Source: Allostellaceae bacterium (GTDB taxonomy: Bacteria > Pseudomonadota > Alphaproteobacteria > ATCC43930 > CGMCC-115725). From it: DNA of 64,000 bases. The DNA lies in NCBI GenBank assembly GCA_025451725.1, contig JANWJX010000023.1, forward strand, positions 53,596 to 117,595. The letters are read 5' to 3'. Shown here piece by piece: positions 30,467-37,495 of this stretch; the stretch's first letter is position 1; every line of letters starts with the position of its first letter. The notes under the pieces are model-generated. The model was not told the DNA's origin, did not search any database, and saw only the letters and a list, made by a program, of their open reading frames with translations. The position numbers and the translations under genes were made by a program.

Positions 30467-31642
30467 TCAGGCGATCGCGATGCGGCGGGCGCCGTTGCCG
30501 ACGAGACGCCGCGCCTGCTCTCGGGCGGCGCGGTCGGCGTCGTAGACATCGTCGAGCGTATCGATGCTTCGGCGATCGAACGCATTGAGGCTTTCCTCGA
30601 CGATGGCGGCAATGTCGAGAAAGCCGATGGCTCCTTCGAGGAACGACGCGACCGCGACTTCGTTGGCCGCGTTGAGGATGATCGGCGCCGCACCGCCTGC
30701 CGCCATCGCCGCGCGCGCGATGCGCAGCGCCGGGAAGCGCGCGGGATCCGGCGTCTCGAACGTCAATTTGCCGAGCGCCGCGAGATCGAGACGCGGGCTC
30801 GGTGCGCCGATGCGCCTCGGCCAGCCGAGCGTGTTGGCGATCGGCGTCCGCATGTCGGGCGAGCCGAGCTGCGCCAATACCGAGCCGTCCGTGTAATAGA
30901 CCAAGCCGTGAATCACCGATTGCGGATGCACCACGACATCGACCTGGTCGCCGCGCAGCGCGAATAGATGCATCGCCTCGATCACTTCGAGGCCTTTGTT
31001 CATCATGGTGGCGGAATCGACCGAAATCTTCGCGCCCATGCGCCAGTTGGGGTGCGCAACGGCCTCGGCCGGCGTGACGTCCGCCATCGCGGCGAGCGCG
31101 CGCTCGCGGAATGGGCCGCCGCTCGCGGTTAGTACGATGCGCTCGATGGCGTGGCTCTGGTCGGCTTCGAAGCACTGGAAGATCGCGTTATGCTCGCTGT
31201 CGACCGGCAGCAACGTCGCGCCGCTGGCACGTGCCGCGGCCGTCACCAGCGCGCCGGCACACACCAACACTTCCTTGTTGGCGAGCGCGACCAGCGCGCC
31301 GCGCTCGACCGCGGCAAGGGTCGGCGCGAGGCCGGCGGCGCCGACGATTGCCGCCATCACCCACTCGGCAGGCCGCAGCGCGGCCTCCACCACGGCAGCC
31401 GGCCCGGCTGCCGCTTCAATGCCCGAGCCGGCCAGCGCCGATTTCAGCGCGGCGTATTTGTTGTCGTCGGCGATCACCGCAAGCTTGGCGCCGACGGTGC
31501 GCGCCTGCTCGGCTAGCGCCTCGGCGCTCTTCAGCGCAACCAGCGCCTCGACGGAATATTCTTCGGGTTGGGCAGCGACCAACTCGACGGTGTTACACCC
31601 GACCGAACCGGTCGAGCCGAGAATGGTGACGCATCGGGTCAT
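30467..31642 (-). CDS. dxr: 1-deoxy-D-xylulose 5-phosphate reductoisomerase
   Basis: NADPH-dependent enzyme making 2-C-methyl-D-erythritol 4-phosphate, the first committed step of the non-mevalonate isoprenoid pathway. The 391-residue protein has the NADPH motif ILGSTGSVG at the N-terminus, LANKEVLVCAG, the metal site LPVDSEHNAIFQCF near residue 150, the loop ASGGPFRE, and HPQSVIHGLVYY near 205-215. All catalytic parts are intact. It is the first gene of the hopanoid operon, abutting hpnA without a gap. It may be the only dxr or an operon-dedicated copy. Confidence 0.95.
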   Translation of the reverse strand: MTRCVTILGSTGSVGCNTVELVAAQPEEYSVEALVALKSAEALAEQARTVGAKLAVIADDNKYAALKSALAGSGIEAAAGPAAVVEAALRPAEWVMAAIVGAAGLAPTLAAVERGALVALANKEVLVCAGALVTAAARASGATLLPVDSEHNAIFQCFEADQSHAIERIVLTASGGPFRERALAAMADVTPAEAVAHPNWRMGAKISVDSATMMNKGLEVIEAMHLFALRGDQVDVVVHPQSVIHGLVYYTDGSVLAQLGSPDMRTPIANTLGWPRRIGAPSPRLDLAALGKLTFETPDPARFPALRIARAAMAAGGAAPIILNAANEVAVASFLEGAIGFLDIAAIVEESLNAFDRRSIDTLDDVYDADRAAREQARRLVGNGARRIAIA

Positions 31643-31924
31643 GACGCCTTAACAGCGGGCACGCACCGCCGTTCCCGCAATCGTTTCGAAACCAGGGGGC
31701 GCATGCAAGCGATCATAGTCAGCTTGCCCGATTCCGTCACGCGGCTTCGTCAAAACAAAATGACCGGATGGTAAGGGACCAAAGCGCGATTCGGGGTTGC
31801 TCTTGCCGGAAAGACTGTCACATTCCGCTCCGGGCAAACGGCCTATGACCAGTTCCCCAACCCATGCCGCGGAAGGGCGTCGACTTCGTGAATTACAACG
31901 CCACCGCAAGCCGTCGAGAAATTT

Positions 31925-33052
31925 ATGCCTGAAACATCCCTGCCTGTTGCGCAACCGCGCATTGCCGCGCGCCAGAGGCTGCACTTTGGCGTCACGACCG
32001 CCATCGCTATTCTCGCCGGTGTCCTCGTCGTGGTCGCGCTGCTCGTCTACTACGGATTCGATGGCGTTGGCGCGCAGATCGCCGCGGTAGGTTGGCAAAA
32101 CATCCTTTTAATCGCCGCAATCCAGGCGGTGGTGCTGGCGATCACCGGGCTTGCATGGTGGCTGTTGATGCGGCGGCCCGCGTCGACCTTGCCGGCGGTT
32201 ATGGGCGCCAGGCTGATTCGCGAAGCGGGATCCGAGCTACTGCCGTTCTCCGCCTTTGGCGGCTATTTAATGAGCGCACGCGCCTTGGCTGTGCAACACA
32301 TCTGGGGACCGCGCGCCATGGCGTCGCTGATCGTCGACGTCACGCTCGAGGTCGCTACGCAAATCCTGTTCGCGGTAGTCGCTCTAGCGTTGCTTGCCTG
32401 GTACGACCTTCGCTCACCGATCATCGGTCCGGTGGCGGTCGGTCTAGCGGTGGCGTGCGCGGCAGTCGCGGCTACCTATGCGTTTCAGCGGCGTAAAATT
32501 GGATTTTTCGAACGCATTGGGAAACCAATGGCCGGCAATCTCTTTGGCCGACAATTCGGTCGCGGCCTTGGCGTGCAGCACCACGTCAATGGAATCTACG
32601 AGGCGCCTTGGCGCGTGCAAGCCTGCTTCCTGCTCCATTTTGCATGCTGGATCGCAAGCGCGGCGGAAATCTGGCTCATGCTCCAGTTCATGGGCCAAAA
32701 CATCGACTTCGCGCCCGTTCTGGTGATCGAGGGGTTGTCCGCGGCGGTATGCGGGGCGGCGTTCTTCGTCCCCAACGCCATTGGTATTCAGGAAGGCGCG
32801 TTCGTGGCGCTTGGGGCGGTGTTCGGGCTGGATCCCGAAAGTGCCCTGGCGCTGTCTCTCTTGAAGCGCGCGCGCGATCTAGCCGTCGGTGTGCCGTCGC
32901 TGCTGCTGTGGCAAGGGTTGGAGGCACACGGACTATGGCGCCGCCTCACCGCACCATTTCGTGCCCCCGCGCCATCGCCGATGCCTGCAGCGGCCGTTCG
33001 GGCTACGAATCGGAGCCGAGATAGGCTTTTTGCAACGCCGGATCGCTTTTGA
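31925..33052 (+). CDS. hpnL: HpnL-like polytopic membrane protein (LPG synthase TM / flippase-like)
   Basis: 375-residue integral membrane protein of the lysylphosphatidylglycerol-synthase transmembrane family, without the catalytic C-terminal domain. About seven or eight hydrophobic segments are visible, with the conserved middle GARLIREAGSELLPFSAFGGYL and the later PNAIGIQEGAFVALG. The second is typical of the HpnL subfamily linked to hopanoid clusters. It is divergent from dxr with a 282-nt spacer. The role is probably lipid transfer or flipping, which is inferred. Its last 50 nt overlap the 3' end of the convergent livF gene. Confidence 0.82.
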   Translation: MPETSLPVAQPRIAARQRLHFGVTTAIAILAGVLVVVALLVYYGFDGVGAQIAAVGWQNILLIAAIQAVVLAITGLAWWLLMRRPASTLPAVMGARLIREAGSELLPFSAFGGYLMSARALAVQHIWGPRAMASLIVDVTLEVATQILFAVVALALLAWYDLRSPIIGPVAVGLAVACAAVAATYAFQRRKIGFFERIGKPMAGNLFGRQFGRGLGVQHHVNGIYEAPWRVQACFLLHFACWIASAAEIWLMLQFMGQNIDFAPVLVIEGLSAAVCGAAFFVPNAIGIQEGAFVALGAVFGLDPESALALSLLKRARDLAVGVPSLLLWQGLEAHGLWRRLTAPFRAPAPSPMPAAAVRATNRSRDRLFATPDRF

Positions 33053-33722
33053 GTGTTTCCGCGGTCGCCGCTTTTACGATGCGACCGTGCTCCAGGACAT
33101 AACCGCGATCCGCGACAGCAAGCGCCGCGAACACGTCCTGCTCGACCATTAGGATCGGGACGCCCTGCCCGCGGATTGCTACCAGCACGTCGAGCAACCG
33201 ATCCACCACGATGGGCGCGAGGCCGAGACTCATCTCGTCGATCATCAAGAGTTTCGGCGCCGCCATCAGCGCGCGGCCGATGGCGCACATCTGTTGTTCG
33301 CCGCCTGAGAGGCTGCCAGCTGTCTGCGCGCGCCGCTCGGCCAGCACCGGGAACAGATCGAAGGTCTGCGCGAGACTGGCGTCGATGCCGGCCCGGTCGC
33401 GGCGGCGATACGCGCCCATCATCAGGTTTTCGGCGACGGTCATGCGGCCGAACAACTGCCGCCCTTCCGGCACCTGAACGAGACCGCGCGCGAATAGCGC
33501 CTCCGGCGTCAGCGGCAGCACGTCCTCGCCGAGAAAACGCAGGCTGCCCGACGCCTTGATGATACGCGACACCGCGCGTAGCAGCGTGGTCTTGCCGGCG
33601 CCGTTGCTACCGACCAGAGCCACGATCTCGCCGGCACCAACGGTCAATGCGATGTCGGTCAGCACGGGCACGTCGCCATAACCGGCAGTCAATCCGCGAA
33701 TATCGAGCAGCGCGTCGCTCAT
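33003..33722 (-). CDS. livF: branched-chain amino acid-type ABC transporter ATP-binding protein LivF
   Basis: Cytoplasmic ATPase of a HAAT (Liv) importer. 239 residues with Walker A GSNGAGKTTLL near residue 38, Q-loop region RGLVQVPEGRQLF, signature SLSGGEQQMCAIGRAL and Walker B KLLMIDEMSLGLAP. The switch histidine is replaced by the usual LivF EQD. The start overlaps livG by 4 nt. In this operon the substrate need not be an amino acid, because Liv-type systems near catabolic genes often carry aromatic or organic acids. Confidence 0.93.
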   Translation of the reverse strand: MSDALLDIRGLTAGYGDVPVLTDIALTVGAGEIVALVGSNGAGKTTLLRAVSRIIKASGSLRFLGEDVLPLTPEALFARGLVQVPEGRQLFGRMTVAENLMMGAYRRRDRAGIDASLAQTFDLFPVLAERRAQTAGSLSGGEQQMCAIGRALMAAPKLLMIDEMSLGLAPIVVDRLLDVLVAIRGQGVPILMVEQDVFAALAVADRGYVLEHGRIVKAATAETLKSDPALQKAYLGSDS

Positions 33723-34456
33723 GCGCGCCGCCGCCCAAGATAGGCCTCGATCACGCGCGGATCGTTGAGCACGGTCGCCGGATCACCGGACGCGATCAAC
33801 CTGCCCTGCTGCAACACTAGCAGCATGTCGGACAAACGGCGGATCGCCGGCACGACATGCTCGATCACCAGCACCGTAACGCCGCGCGCGCGGGTGCGTT
33901 CGATCAGGCCAACCGCAGCCTCAACCTCGACCGGTGTGAGGCCGGCCATAACCTCGTCGAGCAGCAACAATTTCGGTTGCATCGCCAGAGCCTTGGCAAA
34001 TTCGAGGCGCTTGCGGTCGGGCCCACCGAGCCGGGCGGCCTGATGATCGGCTTGCGCGGCGAGACCGACGAAATCGAGCCATTCGTCCGCCATCGCGCGC
34101 GCCTTGGCGCGGTCGCGCACCCCACCCTCGGCACCGAACATCGCGCCTATCGCGACATTGTCGCGGACGCTGAGATCGGGAAACGGCTTGGCGATCTGAT
34201 AGGTGCGTGCAATGCCGAGATGCGCCCGCGCATAAGCCGGCAAGCGGTCGATGCGCGCGCCGTCGAACAAGATTTCGCCGGAATCGAGCCGCAGCGCGCC
34301 CGCGACGAGATTGACCAGCGTGCTCTTGCCCGCGCCGTTGGGTCCGATCAGCCCCACGATGGCGCCGCGCTCGATGGCGAAGTCGACTTCACTGACGGCA
34401 AGCAGACCCTGAAACCGTTTGACGAGGCCGCGTGCCTCGAACAGTTTTGCGCTCAT
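33719..34456 (-). CDS. livG: branched-chain amino acid-type ABC transporter ATP-binding protein LivG
   Basis: Second ATPase of the Liv-type importer, 245 residues. Walker A is GPNGAGKSTLVNLVAG and Walker B KLLLLDEVMAGLTPVE, followed by VLVIEHVVPAI with the switch histidine. The signature helix reads RLGGPDRKRLEFAKAL, with LGGPD in place of LSxGQ. Such variants occur among LivG proteins of alphaproteobacteria but remain unusual for ABC ATPases in general. It overlaps livF and livM by 4 nt each. Confidence 0.92.
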   Translation of the reverse strand: MSAKLFEARGLVKRFQGLLAVSEVDFAIERGAIVGLIGPNGAGKSTLVNLVAGALRLDSGEILFDGARIDRLPAYARAHLGIARTYQIAKPFPDLSVRDNVAIGAMFGAEGGVRDRAKARAMADEWLDFVGLAAQADHQAARLGGPDRKRLEFAKALAMQPKLLLLDEVMAGLTPVEVEAAVGLIERTRARGVTVLVIEHVVPAIRRLSDMLLVLQQGRLIASGDPATVLNDPRVIEAYLGRRRA

Positions 34457-35397
34457 ATCCGGTACTGCCGGATATTGGTCAGGAAATAGCGCCAGCGCAG
34501 CACGCGGAAACCGCCCCCGAGATCGACCAGCCCGCGCGGCAGAAAAATCACCGCGACCAGAATTACGATGCCGAAGAACAGCGCCGCCGCCTTGGAGATG
34601 CTGTCGGCCAGCACCTCGTAGATCGCGGAGAGAACCAGCGCGCCGACCACCGGCCCGAGTACGGTGCCGGGGCCGCCGAACATGGTCATGATGACCATGC
34701 GCACGTCGAGCGTGGTGTCGAACGAACCCGCGGGGTCGATATAGGTGATCCAGTAGGCATGGATGCCGCCGGCGATTGCGGTGAAGAACGCCGCCATCGC
34801 CAGCGCCGCGATCTTGAAGCGGGTGGCGTTGACGCCGACGGAGGCGGCCGCGTCCTCGTCCTCGCGGATTGCGATCAGCGCCATGCCGAAACGGCTGCGC
34901 GCGATCCAGGCGACGGTCAGGGTCGCCGCCGCGAGCAACACCAACGACGCTTCATAGAATAAGGTGTCGTTGCGCGTCAGCGGCAGGATCAGCCCGACAT
35001 TCTTGCCTGCGATGTCGAGATTGGAGGCAAGCGCCGACATCGCCGCCGAAATGCCCAACGTCACGATGGCGAAATACGGGCCGCGCAGCCGCAAGATCGG
35101 CCAGCCAAGCAGCGCGGCGAAAGCGACGGCGATGGTCGCGGCGAATATCAGCCCGACCCAGAACGGCAGGTTCCACTGCGCCATCGCGATCGCGACGCCA
35201 TAGGAGCCAAGTCCGTAAAATACGGAGTTACCGAATGACACATAGCCGGCGAAGCCACCCAGAATGTTCCATGACTGGGCCAGCACCGCGATCAGCAGCG
35301 CATTGATGCCGAACTGGATCAGCACCGCGTTGCCGAACCACGGCACGCCGGCGAGAAGCGCCACTGCGGCGGCGAGGGCGAACCAGCGCCCGTTCAT
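34453..35397 (-). CDS. livM: branched-chain amino acid-type ABC transporter permease LivM
   Basis: Inner-membrane permease of the Liv-type importer, 314 residues with about nine hydrophobic helices. Family stretches include GGFAGYVSFGNSVFYGLGSYG, LRGPYFAIVTLGISAAM and the EAA-like loop RSRFGMALIAIREDEDAAASVGVN. The late MFGGPGTVLGPVVGAL is typical. The ends overlap livG and livH by 4 nt, so the four transport genes are one translational unit. Confidence 0.93.
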   Translation of the reverse strand: MNGRWFALAAAVALLAGVPWFGNAVLIQFGINALLIAVLAQSWNILGGFAGYVSFGNSVFYGLGSYGVAIAMAQWNLPFWVGLIFAATIAVAFAALLGWPILRLRGPYFAIVTLGISAAMSALASNLDIAGKNVGLILPLTRNDTLFYEASLVLLAAATLTVAWIARSRFGMALIAIREDEDAAASVGVNATRFKIAALAMAAFFTAIAGGIHAYWITYIDPAGSFDTTLDVRMVIMTMFGGPGTVLGPVVGALVLSAIYEVLADSISKAAALFFGIVILVAVIFLPRGLVDLGGGFRVLRWRYFLTNIRQYRI

Positions 35398-36248
35398 GCG
35401 ATTTTGAGCGACTGCGCCGGCCGCAGCACCAGGATCAGGACCAGCAAACCGAAACTGACGACGTCGGTATAGGTGGGGCCGAGATAAAGCGACGTCACCG
35501 CCTCGGCGACGCCGATCACGATGCCGCCGGCGACGATGCGGAGCGGATTGTCGAGCCCGCCGATGATCGCGATGACGAAGGATTTGGGCGTCAGAGTGAC
35601 GCCGATATAGGGCGTGATCTGCGCGACGATGCCGTAGAGCGTCCCGGCGGCGCCTGCGAGCGCCGCACCGATCCCGAACGTGATGGCGTAGATTTGCGCC
35701 GGATTGACGCCGTAAAGACGCGCGGCGTCGAGATTCTGCGCGGTGGCACGGATCGCGCGGCCGAGCCGCGTGCGCTCCAGCAGCAGATAAAGCAACAGCG
35801 CCAACGCCACCGCAATGGCGAACGCGATCAAGCGGCCGACGGGCACCGTGACGGCACCGACGCTGAAATTCGCGCCGGCATAGGACGGGTTGATGGTGCG
35901 GAAATCGGCCGAGAACAGAAGCTGCGCCAGATAGGTCAGCACCACGTCGAGGCCGAACGTGAACAGCAGCGTGTTGAGTAGCGCCGAGCGCACAATCAGA
36001 TTGAGCAGGCTGCGCTGGATGACGTAGCCGAATAGGAACAGCACCGCCATCGCGATCGGCAACGACACCAGCGGATCAAGCCCCGCCGTGAACAGGAAAA
36101 AGACCAGATAGCCGCCTAGCATAATGAAGGCGCCGTGGGCGAGATTGACGATGTTGAGGACGCCCCATACCAGCGCCATGCCGAGCGCCATGAGCCCGTA
36201 CAGGCCGCCCAGCAGGACGCCGTTCACCAATATCTGAACGAGGAGCAC
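35394..36248 (-). CDS. livH: branched-chain amino acid-type ABC transporter permease LivH
   Basis: Partner permease of LivM, 284 residues and about eight helices. Signatures: LLGGLYGLMALGMALVWGVLNIVNLAHG at the N-terminus and the loop RTRLGRAIRATAQNLDAARLYGVN. The C-terminal AIIGGLDNPLRIVAGGIVIG is conserved in LivH. It begins 36 nt after the stop of the substrate-binding protein gene, the only notable gap in the transporter operon, and overlaps livM by 4 nt. Confidence 0.93.
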   Translation of the reverse strand: MLLVQILVNGVLLGGLYGLMALGMALVWGVLNIVNLAHGAFIMLGGYLVFFLFTAGLDPLVSLPIAMAVLFLFGYVIQRSLLNLIVRSALLNTLLFTFGLDVVLTYLAQLLFSADFRTINPSYAGANFSVGAVTVPVGRLIAFAIAVALALLLYLLLERTRLGRAIRATAQNLDAARLYGVNPAQIYAITFGIGAALAGAAGTLYGIVAQITPYIGVTLTPKSFVIAIIGGLDNPLRIVAGGIVIGVAEAVTSLYLGPTYTDVVSFGLLVLILVLRPAQSLKIA

Positions 36249-36284
36249 GCGCGCCCTGCCGGCGGGAAGTCGAAAAAGCGGTTG

Positions 36285-37493
36285 CTAACCTCGCTTGCTC
36301 CACGCCGGGACCGGGAATACCGGCTTGCCGATGAATTTGTCGGTGAAGATCGGCGTCACCTGCCCGTTCTGGATCTGAATCACAATCTGCGGAATCACCA
36401 CCTGCCCGCCCGCGTTGAACTTGACGTGCGCGTAGAGGCTGTCGAAGTCCGAGGCGGCAATGGCGTCGCGGACCTTGCTCTTTTCGAGCGAGCCGGCCTT
36501 CTCGATGGCCTTCACCAGCGTCTCGACCGCGACCGCGCCGGCGGCGCCGTGATAGTCGGGGTCGTAGCCGTATTTGGCCTTATACGCGGCGGCAAACTTC
36601 TCGGCATCGCCGAACCACGTATCCTTCAACGCCGGCGATGGCAACCATGCCGTCATGCCGAATGCGTCGTTGGCGTCGTTGCCGAGCGCCTTACGGAAAT
36701 CGGCCGCCGGCACGCCGACGGTGAACGACATCAGCAGCTTCGGATTGACGTCGAGGCTCTTGGCCTGGCGGATCGCGTTGAGCACTTCCGGCTCGAGCCC
36801 GCCCCACAGCACGATGTCGGGCGTCTTCGCCTTGATCTGCGCCATGATCGACGAAAAATCGGTGGTCTTGGCGGCGTAGGTTTGGGTTAAAACGATCTCC
36901 ATCCCCGCGGCGGCGAGCAATTTCTTGGTGCCCTTCGCCACCGAGACGTCAAACGCATCGTCGGCCGTCACCAGCGCGACGGTATGCGCTTTGGGCTGTA
37001 ACTGGCCGAGCATGGTGAGGGTGCTGGCGAAATAATCGTCGGCGGGCGGCAACAGGCCGAAAATGTATTTGTAGCCGCGCGCGAAAATCTGCGGCGACGC
37101 GCCGCCGCCTTCGACCATCGGAATTTGATATTTCTCGGACACCGACGACACCGGGATAGTGGTGCCGCTAGCGTACGGGCCCAGCAGGAAATCGACCTTG
37201 TCCTGCGTGACGAGGCCGACATATTGCCGGACCGCGAGATTGTTGTCGGACTGGTTGTCGACCAGCTTCAGGGTAATCGGGATCGACTTGCCGCCGATCT
37301 TAACCCCGCCCGCCTTGTTGATCTGCTCGATCACGAGCTGATAGGCGTCGCGGTAATAGCGGCCGAGATTGGCGTCCTGCCCGGTGAGCTGCATCGAGCT
37401 GCCGAAAGTGATGGTGGACGGCAGATCGGCAGCCATCGCGCCGCCGGTCAGCGCCAGCGACAGAGCGGCTGCGATAACTAAATTTTTTGTCAT
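36285..37493 (-). CDS. ABC transporter substrate-binding protein (Liv-type, Peripla_BP_6)
   Basis: Periplasmic ligand-binding protein of the importer, 402 residues. A signal peptide is visible (MTKNLVIAAALSLALTGGAMA, cleavage near residue 21). The mature part starts with the type I fold sequence TITFGSSMQLTGQDANLGR and later YASGTTIPVSSVSEKYQIPMVEGGGAS. The ATG is chosen because GGGAGGT lies 6 nt before it. A TTG two codons earlier overlaps the upstream stop. Relatives with this length and sequence style bind amides, aromatic acids or amino acids; the ligand here is unknown. It directly follows the molybdopterin subunit gene. Confidence 0.9.
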   Translation of the reverse strand: MTKNLVIAAALSLALTGGAMAADLPSTITFGSSMQLTGQDANLGRYYRDAYQLVIEQINKAGGVKIGGKSIPITLKLVDNQSDNNLAVRQYVGLVTQDKVDFLLGPYASGTTIPVSSVSEKYQIPMVEGGGASPQIFARGYKYIFGLLPPADDYFASTLTMLGQLQPKAHTVALVTADDAFDVSVAKGTKKLLAAAGMEIVLTQTYAAKTTDFSSIMAQIKAKTPDIVLWGGLEPEVLNAIRQAKSLDVNPKLLMSFTVGVPAADFRKALGNDANDAFGMTAWLPSPALKDTWFGDAEKFAAAYKAKYGYDPDYHGAAGAVAVETLVKAIEKAGSLEKSKVRDAIAASDFDSLYAHVKFNAGGQVVIPQIVIQIQNGQVTPIFTDKFIGKPVFPVPAWSKRG

Positions 37494-37495
37494 GT

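Noticed and set aside
32990..33052. Frameshift at the end of hpnL
   Set aside because: The last about 20 codons overlap livF and look non-conserved, but the frame has a normal stop and no homologous sequence in another frame was seen, so simple 3' extension is the more likely reading.
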